Shown here in pieces: positions 11,823-25,900 of a stretch of 64,000 nt of DNA (the first letter of the stretch is position 1; the number at the start of each line of letters is the position of its first letter). Source of the stretch: Ptychodera flava (Eukaryota > Hemichordata > Enteropneusta > Ptychoderidae). The stretch is taken from contig NC_091940.1 of the NCBI RefSeq assembly GCF_041260155.1, forward strand, positions 28,328,151 to 28,392,150, given 5' to 3'. The translations under genes were made by a program, and so were the position numbers. The notes under the pieces were generated by a model. It was not told the origin of the DNA and ran no database searches. It saw only the letters and a list, made by a program, of their open reading frames with translations.

Positions 11823-11828
11823 AATAAA
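11823..11828 (+). terminator. Candidate polyadenylation signal for gene 1
   Basis: AATAAA about 780 nt after the gene 1 stop codon, in AT-rich sequence. It is assigned by position only, and other A-rich signals could serve. Confidence 0.25.
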
Positions 11829-13266
11829 GCATTGGATTATCATTTGCCAATGAATCTAAATATTTTGAGTGAAAACTGTGTAAGAGAGGCATGTAATAAA
11901 AAAATTATAGCCCAAACATGGGACTATGTACCCTCGGGGCAGGAGACCATTTGCCCTCCTTAAACGTTCATTCATTCACATTCGTAATTTTCAAGTTCAT
12001 GGCTGAGCCTTTTTCGGCAGTAATGAAAGCTGTTACAGTACTAATCTTGGACTTGCAGTGACTACAATCCTGGCTACAAGACGGAAATGGGTGCCTGAAA
12101 ATTGTGACCTGTTTGCTGATTTGAATACGGTTGGGCTAGTAGTTTGCGGGGTCATAGGATCTTCGGTACCTGGCACTTATTGAAAGTACACGATGATACG
12201 GGTGGTCACACGCCAGATCGATATTTTTTTTTCATTCCACCGTGACAATAGAGGGGAAAGTTGGACGGGGATCGACTGTGCGTCATGGTCGTGTTTTAAT
12301 AGCACAATCGGTAAACAAAACCTACAAGCTTAGGAGCATTATGATGGAGAGAATTAACTAGGAGACTGGTGGTGCGATTTTGGTAGGTCATCATTTATCA
12401 TCACGAGCTAGTTTGAGGGGCAATTCATTTTAATTTATTAGAGAACAATGACATCATTTGTAAAGTGCCTTAGGCTTCTGAAATGCAAATTATTTGGCGT
12501 TGGGGAGGGTCACTGGTTATGATCAAGGAGAAGAGAAAAGGTCAACACAACAAACAACATAGAATTTTATAAACCTAGCTTATTTCAAAAAAGCATCAGC
12601 CCTTCCCCCCTTTATTCTATCCAGACCCTAAGCTTTCTTGAAATTGGTTAAATATTTCTTCAACACGGACTGTCGAAAAGTAATTCAGTGAATGGATTAT
12701 AATCCCAGAACATTACTCATGGCCTCTTTGTGTGTTAAATATCCTAGATCGAATTCAGTATGACTTAATACCATAGGAATTAATAATCACCCTACATTAA
12801 GTTGGAAAGTGTAGCTGTTATCACTGACTTGTTACCATGTGAACCCTAATTATTAAAACGACATGAAAAACACAATTTCGCGTGATGAAATTAAAAAGAG
12901 TAATATACAAATGTTAAAATGGACTAGATGTAAGTATATTAATAAAAAAAACACACAAAAACTGCAACTTCATACTCAAGGGTTAATAATCATTGACTGC
13001 ATATCAAGCTCATTTAAAGAGCATTTAACTCACTTGTTAAATCGTTAGATTGAGCATAAGGTGATATATTTTTGATTTAATGAATTTTAATTTGGTTTGT
13101 CACATCGTTGCCCCAGTATCAGCACTGATTCAAAGTAGTTGGATTATCAGGTCTGTGACTTGAAAATCGCTTCATCAGCGAGGCGGATCAGGAGGGCAAA
13201 CACATATAATATGCTTTGTTTCTTCCAGAACCAGACTTCACAAAGTTTCGCTTTATCCCCAGTCAG

Positions 13267-13284
13267 GTGTGACGATGTCACGTC
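13267..13284 (+). promoter_or_regulatory. Candidate shared upstream motif (gene 2)
   Basis: GTGTGAC-GAT-GTCACGTC, 16 of 18 bases identical to 2658-2675. It lies about 115 nt before the possible first-exon donor at 13400. Confidence 0.25.
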
Positions 13285-13799
13285 GCCATGGAGCCGAAGT
13301 GTAAACGTTCGTCATTTCCGTTACGCATAGTTGCCCGTCATTGCGACGAAAGGCGCTTGCAGTAGCTTCTATCAGTCAGCAATTTTGGGAAAAAGTGAGG
13401 TAAGACCTTTATACGCTGGCGTGATTTGGTCGCTGTAAATTATTTCGACTACTTAGTTAACCGAGCTCTTACTTCTTTGTCAGCGAGTATTGACCGCAGC
13501 CGTGGCGTCATTATCTTATTTTCTCTTGTTTTCTCCTGTGAGAGAACGTCTTACTGGCAATATGATTCATTATGGTAAATACTATGGAGCAGATATCTTA
13601 AAATAAGCACATCTCAGATGTGCATATCGGTCCGCCAGTGACCGTCGGTAACGCCGCTGGGTCAACAGCAGACTCTTGTTGTTTTGATATGGAAATCCAA
13701 GTAGTTTTCCTCCCGCTTCGTGCACCCCGGCCGCTCCATGCAATGAACCGTACACTAGATCCTAGTCAGCTCAAATAAAATGTCGTTTGTTCCTTTCAG

Positions 13800-13838
13800 A
13801 TTCACTAAATCATCGTGATACGACAATTACGCCTGGAC
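13800..13838 (+). other. Gene 2 5' UTR part of exon 1
   Basis: Acceptor gttcctttcag ends at 13799, with 39 nt before the ATG. A possible non-coding first exon ends at 13399, where gag is followed by gtaaga. It was found by eye and would need transcript support. Confidence 0.5.
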
Positions 13839-13971
13839 ATGGCGGCGTCGAAGTACGAGGGGGTACGAGTTCTTGTTGCCATAATCTGCGTCACGTGTTT
13901 GACACTTTCGCACGGCAGGGAAGTTGATATCCATCGAACAGATGTCGACAGTTTGACGGCATACGACAAGG
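13839..13971 (+). CDS. Gene 2 exon 1: signal peptide
   Basis: It encodes MAASKYEGVRVLVAIICVTC and LTLSHGREVDIHR, a charged n-region, a hydrophobic core, and a likely cleavage after SHG. It ends AYDK plus one base (phase 1) at the donor gtcagt, as in genes 1, 3 and 4. The acidic linker after the signal is shared with gene 1 (EYDSSEVD). Confidence 0.88.
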
Positions 13972-16900
13972 GTCAGTGAGTCTTTAGAATGAATGTATGG
14001 TCCTGAAACGAGTTTGTTTTTCTCTTAAAGCGTGTACAGAATAGAAAACTTCATATCGTGAGTTCTCTATAAGAAAAAATGGGAAAAGAACTTCACAATC
14101 ACGGAAATTTCTTTATTTATTTTTTATTAGTCCAACATCCAACAGGCGTTAGCCCACTTACAGGATGAGGTACGCATAACCCACTAACCCCCAATGGAGC
14201 ACTGAGGAGTAAAGTGCCTTGCTCAGGGGCACAGCACCGTGCTAGAGTCTCGAACTCACCGTATTCCGACAGTGAGTCCATTACTCTGGACATACCGGGT
14301 CTTGAACCGGGTCTCGAACCCACCATCCTCCGATAGTGAGTCCGTTGCCCTACCCACTGGTCCACGTGCCTCCTTCAAGTAAAGTTCGAATCGATCAGTA
14401 AACAGACCAATTCGGAAAAAACCTGATATATGCAATCACAATACTGCGCAAGACCTGAAGTAGCAAAAGCAAAACAGGCCTGCTGTCGAAATGGACCGTG
14501 CTGGTTCATTGGCTACAACAACAGTAAGATCCCTTCATAAAGAGTTAAAAAGAACCACAACATAGATCCTCTGCTACAGTAACCATATACTTTCTTCTCA
14601 TTGTTTGATAGTTAAGAGGGCTATTGGTGACTGTGGAGGGACGTTCACGTCGTCAAGTGGTACGCTTACATCGCCGTCCTATCCATTTGACTATCCCGAC
14701 TATGCCGATTGTTATTATGGCATAACCGTGACGCAAGGCTACACAATCGTGGTAAGAAACAAGAACAACGTACAACTAAAGGAAACAAGAAAATCAATTT
14801 TAAGGATAGAATAATGAAGGTCACACACTGTCAGACAAAAAAGAAACTATGGTTGACAATAAATTTCTGAAATGCACGTCTCTTTGTGTAGTAAATGGCT
14901 GTCTGTTACAACTTAGGTAAAACCGCTGTTACAACTTTAAAAAGCCCTAAAGGTGCAAAACGGTATCGGTTACATCATATCTCAGTGAATATAATATATG
15001 CCCAAACACTCATTATATTCAATAGGCTATTCCTCATCACAATGCGTTCAGTATCATGGGAGCTAGCTTGGCAGTGTTTTTATAATTTGTCCTAAATAAC
15101 TTTGAGTTCAATTTTGCAATATCTTCGCATTGAATATGAGTCCCTAGCTAGAATTAATTCTAACCATGATTCCTCAATTTCACCCCCCTATAGTTGGAGT
15201 TCTCCTTGTTTGTAACTGAAGCAACTTTTGACACAGTCGAAATCTTTGATGGAAACAGTCGATACGATACGTCGCTGGGAGAGTTTTCTGGTTCATTCAT
15301 AAATTCACAATTTACATCATCGGGACGAAGCCTGTACATACACTTCCATTCAGATGGCTCTAACACAGCAAGCGGATTCTATGCCACTTATAGGCTTGGT
15401 AAACACGGTTATGGTTTTCTTCTCGAACTCTCTGGTCCGCAGTCATTTTCACCCATACTGCGTGAATGGATTTAAAAGAGGAAGTTGCAATCATATCATT
15501 GGACGATGAGATCATAATATATAATTAATGAATAGTGTATCTTTCTTCCATTAGCATAGCCGCCACAGTATTTTTCCGTTCCTTCCTACTTTACATATCG
15601 GCATTACATCAGAATGACAGATGTACAGTTGATTATTACTTTTTACAAAAACCGTTTGTTTGAAAAATCATTTTAATAATACAAATTTCGACGTGACATA
15701 AACACATTGAAATGAACTCTCGCGAACAACAAAAACGTCAACTAGGAAATTTTACAAAAAATAGACGATGATCTTCCGTTTTACTACCGACATTCATGTG
15801 TTATAGATATTTTTTTCAACAGGAACTCAGACCTCGGGGTATTCATCAGGAGATTGTGGCGGAACGTTTACATCTGACTCTGGCACTCTCGTATCGCCGT
15901 CTTATCCAAGCCGCTATTCGGATTCCGCTGACTGTTTTTACCACATATCAACGTCAAGCGGTAACACCATCACGGTAAGCAGGCGACAATCAATTTTTCA
16001 AAGTCTCCTTTTTACTCCCTGTCCTGCTTTCGACTGACGTCGACAAAATATTTCATCACAATATGAAGTATGTTTGTTTCGTTCTTGCCCGTCTGGGTGC
16101 GACAGGATTTACAGGTAAACGCATGATGCAGACACCGTTTAATATCTGACTTTGTCGGAATATTATTCATTCTCGAAATTTGTTCACAGGCAATTGATGC
16201 CAACATTATTTCATCGAACTGTGCGTCACCACGAGGCAGCAGGACTCTGTTTTGATACAAAATTTCCCGACTGGAAAGCGTTAATCATTTTCCCATAATA
16301 TTACCTTCTGGCATTTGCTTTGTCCAAGAATATGTGGGCGTGACAAACCGTTTGTTTACCAGTAAACATTTCGTCCTGTCAGAAACCGAGCCGAACTTTT
16401 CCCCTTGTCAAAATTTGCAAAATTTGTTACAACAAAGTCGATTAGAGGAAAAAAGGTCATGTAATATCACTGTCGTGACTCTACAAATTAAAACTATTGT
16501 TATTATATACAATTCTGCCCTGTCTTCCGTGAATGGAATCTGTCCAACGGCAAATGTTGTCGTCAAGTAGCCAACGTGGTCAGTCGCTTTTCCGTCCAAT
16601 TTCAGCAGAATTGCTTTTAAGTTTCATCCTGAACAGGCGCCCAAAACGCTAAAATTCGACATTTTTGGCACTTCAAGACCACTTTCAATGCTTCCATATC
16701 TAGGCCCATAAATGGTGTACACTTATCAAATGACCTGTATTGATTCGGTCGTTGACGTTCAGAAAAAGGAATGCCCAAAATTTAACACACATTCCTTTTA
16801 AACAGCGAAGTAGAATTGCCCCCAAACCGCACCATCACACAGACATATATAGAGACCTATCAGCTGTCTCCATAAATTAATACAAATGCAACTTGTAAGT

Positions 16901-19900
16901 GCACTCAGTGCTGCAATTTATCTCTTATAGTCAGTAAGACTAAGACGCCGTAAGATAATAGAACAAAACACAAACTTGTCAGATTGTACTTTGCAGCTTC
17001 ATATCTAGTCCATTTACAGCATCCCTTGCAATACAATGCAATATAGTTGACGAACCTAGAAATGTTCTTTTCTATGAAGTTTTTTTGTTGATTTGCATTC
17101 ATATGAGTACCTGAAAATTTTTTAGCTTGGTTGCCCAAAAATTAATGTTGGGTAACTCTTGTGATTTGCATAATCCAAAATGGCCGCCAAATCATCTCTA
17201 AGGTTCAACTTTTGACCTAGAAATGTTCTTTCGTATGAGGTTTCTTGTTGATTTTCATTCATTTGGGTTGTTGAAACAATTTTAGACTGGTTTCACACAA
17301 AATGTAATGTTTGGCAATGCTCGTAATTTGCATTATCTAAGATGGCCGCCAAATCATTACTAAAATTTAACTTTTGGCCAACACATGTTCTTGGTATGAA
17401 GATTCTTGTCGATTTACATTCATTTTGGTATTTGAAACAATTTTAGCTTGGTTGCCCGAAAGTTATGTTGGCAGACTAACGTAACTTGCATAATCAAAGA
17501 TGGTCGCCAACATGACCTCTTAAATTTAACTTTTTGCCCTCACGTCCTTATATGATATGTAATACCTCTCTTCTGGGGTATTCATAGGTGTAGAAACCAT
17601 TTCTGATGTTACTTTGTTTGTCAATGGTCAAATTCACAGGTTAAAGGTCAGGTCAAGGTTAATTTTGACTTTTGGCTTGGCAACAGTTGGAAACAAAAAC
17701 TTTATAAACACCGATGATTCTCTCGGATTTTCTTTATGTGAAGTCTGTTTTCAGGCCACAAGAACCGATACTCAAAATTAAATAGGTGTGAGTACACAAT
17801 ATGTGTTATTTTGGCAATGAATTGTAAATATTTGTGTGCTCCCACGCATATCCAGGATCAAAAAACAATCCATAATATTGTCCTTGCTGTAAAAATCCGC
17901 TCCGGCATCCCCATCATTCTCTTCTTCAACATTATGTCAACATTATCCCCTGGTCATCATCTGTAGCCTCCCTAACACCCTCCTTGCCAACACCCTCGCC
18001 ATCTGTTGCTTGAAGAACTCATCTGGCACAAGACAACTAATTCATTTCCCATAAGCCACCACAGTAGCTTTGAGCTCGATTTTCCCATTTTAAAACATTC
18101 AGCGGCACGAATCCTCTTAGCAGGTGTTAGGTCAATGTCAGCTTGACTACTGATTAATTTTTCGTGTGGGCAAGTCCACGGAAATTTTGAGATAGCGATG
18201 AAAATAGCGCCCTCAGTGGTGTTTTTGACAAATTTCAGGCTTATTGTTATGATTTCTATTAGCCCTAGAACTCCTCATATTACCACCAAATGCTTCAGCC
18301 ATTATTCACAACAGTCTGCATTTTGATTCAGGCAGAAAAATATCTTTACAAAAATTCTTGACGTTAAAGTTCAAACTAAACAAGCATCCATGCAGATATC
18401 AAAACTTCAAGGTCTGCTCTATTTTTCTTCCGAACTATCTTCCTTTTTGGGTAACGAACCCGGAAGTGAATTGGTGATCTTGTGCCATCTGTTAATGTAT
18501 GGATTGTAGCAGTCATCTTCACCAAAGTAGTTACAGTATGGTGTGCGTGACAGATATTCTTTTTTGTTGCAGCACAATGCCCTAGTGAATACATTTGGTA
18601 GCCTGTGCATTACATTGACACTGGATCAATTAACTCTAGCAGTGCTGGGTAACCCTTAGCAATGTCGGAAACACAAATACTAGCTAGCAATTCCCATCCA
18701 AATTTATACCAGCTGGCTCTTCTGGTGAAGCTTGATAGCCTGCAGCTTATCCACAACGTATACTTGTAAATGAACCCTCAACAAGTGCAACACATATATC
18801 CATTTAATATAACAGCAAACAGCAAAAGGAAATAGGAAACTAATGCTAATGCCAGTGCCCTGAATTAAAGAAATCTTATTCAAAAGTAAGGCTCTTCTCT
18901 CTATTTCCTTTCATTGTTGTGTCACTGCCCGACTGAATTGTACTATCGAATTTCTAGTTTAACGCAGAGTTGCGTATTTAAAATGAACAGGCAGGAGTAG
19001 AGAACATCAGCTGAAATACTTTAAAGCTACGTTTACAAGGTTTACCTCGGCCCAAAACTTGCTGATGTGTTGAAGATACAATGTTTCTGAATGTAGATTG
19101 TAGTTGTTCAATCAATGTATTTTGGCTCACAAGTATGATATGTATATTTTTTATTTCATTCTTAAATTTCTGTATACACTGTCCCTAAGACACACCCTAA
19201 AACCTTTAAGCTTTTTTTCCTTGGCTCAACACAAGTCAATAGCTCGTTAAATTTTGAAAAGAACACTGTAATCTATAAGAATAGAGCTGATGCATCTTAC
19301 GTACTACCGGCATTGTTAACAACAATATGACGTCTTGAATGACCCAAAGAGGATGACACTATAAATTATACGGTGAAAGAGCTGACTTAATATATAGCTT
19401 CGTCCGAGTGTATTCCAGCGCTCCAGCACGCCTTGTACATTTGTATTGTCACAGTAGAATGTATTTGAACTGAACTGTCCACACAACAGGAAAGCCTGCC
19501 AGTTGAAGAAACCCTACACATAAAAAAGAAACAAAATCTATGTTGATGGCCCAATGAGACGTTTTTGCATCATTTAAACTTAACGAACCACCTTGCCCGT
19601 GCCTTCACGCTCCTTCAAGTTCATGTGACAAAGTTAGATTTAGTGATACTATAATTCATAGATCGCCATGATAGTCTCTTCAAAGCTGACGGTGTTCTGA
19701 TACGACGTGGCGTCGGCTGATAACCGTGGAATGTTTTGTTAGCGATCAGTAACTTGCTCATTCAAATGCTATGCTAAGTGTGAATTTGATTATCCTGATA
19801 CATTTATAAACCGTAAGGCTGTATTCACAAGCACCTCGGGGGGGGGGATCAAAAACATGTTGTCTGACTTTTTCAAATAGCCCTCCCAAACAAACTCAAA

Positions 19901-22900
19901 AAGCTTTCAAGTGCCCCTTCTGACTTGCAATAATTTTACAACCCCTCCAAAGGACTTTACAAAAATTACAGTGGGGTAGGCTAGTGTTTTGGCATGGGTC
20001 GCAATTTTTTGCGCAAGCATTTTGATGAGTCATGAAATTTCATGCCTTTGAGGGAGGTCACCATTTTTTGTGCAACTATTAGAAGGCAAAATGTGGCCTA
20101 TGTAATGCTGCGTCCAAAAATATCAAATCATAATACATTGAAGTCTATTGGGCAAACTATTAACAATCTTCGCCCCTCAAAACAAGCCATATATGTACAT
20201 TTATATATGTTTGATGATTTATGTAAATGCACTTTGCTTCAAGTGGCATGGGAGGTAAAAAGTGCATGTGTGTACAAAAAATTTGATTTTAGAATTTCAC
20301 CAAAAAATTATACACTGTTGATCCTTTATACATGGCGATCTATGAAAAAACTATTAACAATATTTTTCTATCATAAAATTAGCAATATTCCTGCATCTAT
20401 AGACGTAAGCTGATAATTTATGTCAATGTACTTGATTAAGTACTTTTCCATGACAAATGGTACAAATGTACTTCATTAGAATGTTGTGTTTAAAGTGAAG
20501 GTGTGGACAACAAACATGATATTGGAATATCACCCCAAATATTTATTTACATCTCAGTATTAGTCTATACGTAAACTATTAAATATATTTCCTGAAAAAA
20601 ATACTTGCTTTATCTACTAAATGCTGTTAAATATTCAATTTTAGGCTGCAATAAGTTTCTTGATAAACAATAACAATGCTCTCTGTACAATTACAAGGAT
20701 GGCTTTCCTCAACCGTCAGGAAAAACTGAACATAACATAATTGTATAGAAATGACATGAGCTACAGTACCTTTTGACCAATCATGTATTTTTTGTTCTGT
20801 GTATCAATTGCAATTTCTTTTTCTACTCCCCACATCATGCTAGAATAACAAATATTCTGTTTGGCAAATATTCTGTATATTTGTAAAGACCGTTATCATT
20901 GTTATTGATGCCAAATGAATTATAATCAGGAATTGAATTCAATTTTAAACAAGGCAGTATTGCTGAAGGCAATGAGTACTTGGGCCGTGATAGAGTAATT
21001 TTGAGGACAATATATACTACTATTCAAATATGGTCTTGAATGTCCTCCTGTCAATTAGGCATTTGATTAACTGGTTATTAAACGAAGCAATGGCATGACA
21101 ACGGCAAAATATGTCTAGCAACTTTTGTGGACTTTGAGGCAGGGGTTCTTTATTTATAGTGGAAATTGCTAAAACTCCTTAAATATTCAAATTACAGCAA
21201 TTTCTTTTGTTCTCAATGGTAGATGTCTAATATTTAGATGGGCATATTTAGATTTCTACCCTATAGTTATCCCTATATACCAAAAATCGGACATCCAGCT
21301 CTATTGGCTTGCTCAGAATTAGATATGCGCATAATTAATGAGGTACAATATGTGGTGTCATAAGGTGTCTTATCATACCAAATATGAAGGGTGTAGCACT
21401 TGTGGTTACTGAGTTGTGGACAAATATATATATTTGAGGTCAAAGGTCATTGAGGTCACGTGACATTTTGTCAAAATAATTGTATTGCTAAGTTATTCCT
21501 ATACACCAAAAATCAGACCTCTAGCTCTATTGGCTCGCTCAAAATTAGATATGTGCATAATTAATGAGGTACAATATGTGGTGTCATAAGGTGTCTTATC
21601 ATACCAAATATGAAGGGTGTAGCACTTGTGGTTACTGAGTTGTGGACAAATATATATATTTGAGGTCAAAGGTCATTGAGGTCACGTGACATTTTGTCAT
21701 AATAATTGCATTGCTAAGTTATTCCTATATACCAAAAATCAGACCTCTAGCTCTATTGGCTCGCTCAAAATAAGATATGCGCATAATTAATGAGGTACAA
21801 TATATGGTGTCATAAGGTGTCCTATCATACCAAATATGAAGGGTGTAGCACTTGTGGTTACTGAGTTGTGGACAAATATGTATATTTGAGGTCAAAGGTC
21901 ATTGAGGTCGCGTGACGTTTTGTCAAACAAATTATATTGTTAACTTGTCCCTATATACAAAAAATCAGACCTCTAGCCTTATTGGCTCGCTCAAAATTAG
22001 ATATGCGCATAATTAATGGGGTACAATATGTGGCGTCATAAGGTGTCCCATCATACCAAATATGAAAGGTTTAGCACTTGTGGTTACTGAGTTATGGACA
22101 ATAATGTATATTTGAGGTCAAAGGTCACCAAGGTCACATGATATTTTGTCAAAATGTCTGAGATATCTGCATGAACCGATGGACTCACTGATGGACTCAT
22201 GGACGGATATGACCCAATCTATAAGCCCCCTGGACTTTATCCGTGGGGACAAAAAAACTGTGTCACTGCATCCTTTAGGCAATATGAATACGATGAGAAA
22301 CTAAATTTTTATTTTTCTTGGCCTTATACATGGGAGTCTATGGAGGTGTAAACTAAAAAGTCCTCTAACACGGCCAAATTCGATCGCATTGTCAAACAAA
22401 TCGACGTGCATCTGTATGGGGTTGGGTACTATTCTTGTCAAGAAATTGACCAGGGCATGTCTGAGATATCTGCGTGAACGGACGGACGGACGGACTGACA
22501 TGACCAAACCTATAACTCCCTCAGGACTTCGTCCGTGGGCACTAAAAACAACGCAACAGTTATTACAGCTACACCGGCGGTAGGTTCATATCCAGAGCCC
22601 CGTACGGTCTGCCGCCGTCGCTTGAAAACAATCTCATAAACCTGGCCATATGGGCAACTGTGTATGGGCAGCTGGATGCTTGACTTCCTGGAGAAGGCGA
22701 GCTGTCACGTTCAAGCTCAGGATTATTTGTCGATCAAATTTCAGTAAATTTACCTTACCTAGATGAAATTTTGTCTATAGGCTGAAATTTCGCCGAAGTT
22801 TGACAAAATTGCATCGATTTTTCAGGTTCATATCCGACATTTTTGAGTTTTGAGTGCAGACAGAAATAAGTTTTGAGGCAACATGGCTGCGACCCCATGT

Positions 22901-25900
22901 TGACCGCCAGCCCTGCGTACGATGCTATGTGCTACAGCTAACACACAGCATCGTACGCAGGGCTAGCGAGAGAGTTGCCGACATCGACGGTTATTTACGA
23001 GAAGTGAATAAAAGACTGTCATTTTTGGAAGCGATCGAGTAGCTGAGGTAGGCTGGGATACGACTTGGGCCCAAGAACGCTGAATTTCGGCAGTAATTTG
23101 GCTTTTTACGTCAAGTCCTACGTACGGGCCTTGCGGGGCGATTAGCTGTAGCGGAACACACAGCATCGTACGCAGGGCTAGTTGACCCCAAGTGAAAATG
23201 TGTTCGCGATCAAATCTTCCTATATTTTTTTCAGAATTTTCGACAAAATCATTGCTTCTTAAATCTTTTGTAAAATATAAAATACTAAAATAAAAATGCG
23301 ATGTGCCATGTCTCCAGATTTCTTAAATATCGTTCGTTGACCGTTCGACGGAATACTTATTTCGCAAACTTGTGACGCAGTTGAAATTCAATACTGACCC
23401 CCAATAATCTTAATGAGACGAGATCATTCTAGACATCCTCCAAATTATCCAACCATTCGCGTTAGAGTTCAGCTCGCTTAGAGTATCATAACATTCTTCG
23501 GCCTTCGTTTAGATCGACCCTAATCTCTCCCATTTAGGAAATAAATACACAAGCTACCTTGACAAAACTTCGTGCACCATCCAGGACCAAAGGCACTACA
23601 AATCTGTCTTGACGTCATCATCTCCTTACATGGTAATCGGCATACCATATTTTTTAGCAAAGGAGACACAGAATACGTCGGAGTATTCTGTTTCAAAACG
23701 TATTACATTGTGTGATGTTGTTAAAAAAAGGTAATGTTACTGCAGTGGTATAAATTACAAAACACAAAAGTTCAAATCAGTTTATTTTGGACTGGCTTTA
23801 CCCAACATTTCATATTGTTTCTTATGCCAGATTTGACCACGTGCTACTGGCGACCCCTTTACATGCAAATTTTGTGTCAAATGGTGTGTTCTCCTGGAAA
23901 AACAAACGTACGATTTCTAAATGAAGGAGGCGAAATTTGCCCTCAAAACTCGAAACCACCCTTTACAGGGTGTACCTAGCTATTTTGAACGAGCTTCTCG
24001 AATCTGCAGCTCTATTTCGAAATGGTGGTCTGGCTTTCTCAGCTCAAGGATAAGTGTTCTCCATCGCTGTAGGCATTACTATTCTCAACTGGGGGTACAG
24101 TTTCCAGTCGTAATGTTTTTCATTGTGTCCGGGATATAAAACCTTTCCTTTTCACAATTTCACTTTGATTAACACTAGTCCACATCTTGTCAGTGATTAA
24201 ACATGTTTCGAGTTTAAATGTTAAATTCTGGTCTCGAGCCCTCTTGTTCGACCAAACTGAAATTACCCCTCCCACTTTGGCTCGTCCAGTGGGTGTAGCA
24301 AGGGTCGTGCCATCGCCTAGGAAACGGAGGGTGCATTAATTGTTGCATTTCGATGCACATTTTGATTATGTTCAGAAGATTTGTGGCAAAAACTCAGATA
24401 GAGAAGCATTGATATTCACATCTCACTTATCAAGACTGGCTGAGAGCAGCACTTCCATTCAGTTAACATCATTACGCCATTTATTATGCCGAGAAAGATG
24501 AAGCCAAGACATTTTGCCCTCCCTGGTCTCAGCCAGAAATGGTTATACCTTACAGTTTTTTCCCACGGAATGAAAACAAATGTACTTGGGCTGAGGCCCA
24601 AGTACAACAATAAAGCCGCCTCTAGGAGTTGAACAAGATACTGCAGTGGATACACAAAACAAAACCACCCAAAAGATAGCCAAACGATACAGCTATAAAT
24701 TGATAACCCAACACACATTCCATATCAATCATGGAGACAGTTTTGTTTCCAGTCCCCCTGTAAGTCCCCAAATCTTTTCAATGCCCCCAACATACCCTTC
24801 ACATTTTCAAATCCTCATTATTTCTCCCGCCCCCTCAAGAGGTGTTTGTAAATGCAACTTTCAAAACAGGAACGTGTCAGTGAACCGAATCTCTAAAATA
24901 TTGCATTTTATTTTCGGCCTTTATTCTTTAGAAGACATAACACCAATTTCAAGGCTCTCTATTAATATTGTTTACTCTAGATCGATATTTCTTATGTTGA
25001 CACTGAATCGTGCTGTGATTACGTTGAAGTCTTCGATGGAACATCACGAACGGCCACGTCATTACGTCGCTTGTCCGGTAGCCATAGCTCAATTGATCCC
25101 ATCACCTCGTCAGGGAGTAATCTATACATCCACTTTCATTCGGACTCTTCGATGAGCGACAGAGGATTCTACGCAACTTACACAGTCAATAATTTTGGTA
25201 AGACCCCATTCTACTGGCGGCGTTTACCATTTCAAATACTTTATCTTATCGTGGTCCATGATGATAACTTTCTGTAGCCTTCAGTAATTACAGGGGTGGG
25301 TTCGCCGGGGGAATTTGGGTAGTGTCACTTTTTAGAAAACTGTCCATTGGGGAGAGGCACTTGTTATAAACCTATCTAGGGGGTCACTTTTAACAGAATT
25401 GAAGCTGATTTTACGGCTAAACCTTCATTGTCCATTTGATATTTCCTGAATAGGAAATCACCGACGATATACATACACATTATCAACAAGTTTCACAAGC
25501 AAAGAAGATACGGTAATATCCTACATTAAACACCTTGAACAGTTAAAACTGATGAAAGACATGAGACAAAAACACATGGGACAGGTGGCAAAGTGTTTAT
25601 CAATTATCAAACGTCTCTAAATGCACACGTTGATAGTTTCTATATTGAAAACAAAACTTCATAGTTCTCTCATAGATTGGCATGTATAGTGAATCAACAT
25701 TTCGGAGAAATTAAAAAAAAAAAAAAAAAAAAAAAATTGCACACACATGGGTTTGCAGCTACCGTAGTCTAATCAAGAACATTAGTATTAATAATAAAAA
25801 GTACATAAATACAAAGATTTATCTGGTTTTGTATTGGAAAAAATAAATTCATAGTTTCATCATAGACTACCATGTATAGTGAATCAACATTTCGATGGAA

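Larger units (their letters stand above)
11045..13799. other. Gene 1 to gene 2 intergenic region
   Basis: It holds the gene 1 3' UTR, a short TA-rich microsatellite (11489-11526) and AT-rich sequence without convincing coding frames. The last 500 bp is the probable gene 2 promoter. Confidence 0.4.
15975..24980. other. Gene 2 intron 4 (9 kb), repeat-rich
   Basis: It separates the two halves of CUB2. It contains a tandem repeat of about 160 bp (17050-17560), a dispersed repeat (19820-20620), a 226-bp tandem array (21255-22190) with a GGAC-rich flank, and a copy with inverted ends (22909-23182). No internal gene was recognised. Confidence 0.75.

Noticed and set aside
15796-15978. 60-aa open frame over gene 2 exon 4
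   Set aside because: Shadow frame; the CUB sequence DCGGTFTSDSGTLVSPSYP lies in another frame.
20042-20413. 123-aa open frame in gene 2 intron 4
   Set aside because: It lies in dispersed repeat family R and is not preserved in the other copies.
24646-25155. 169-aa open frame overlapping gene 2 exon 5
   Set aside because: It uses a different frame from the CUB sequence and crosses the acceptor; the true exon is 24981-25197.
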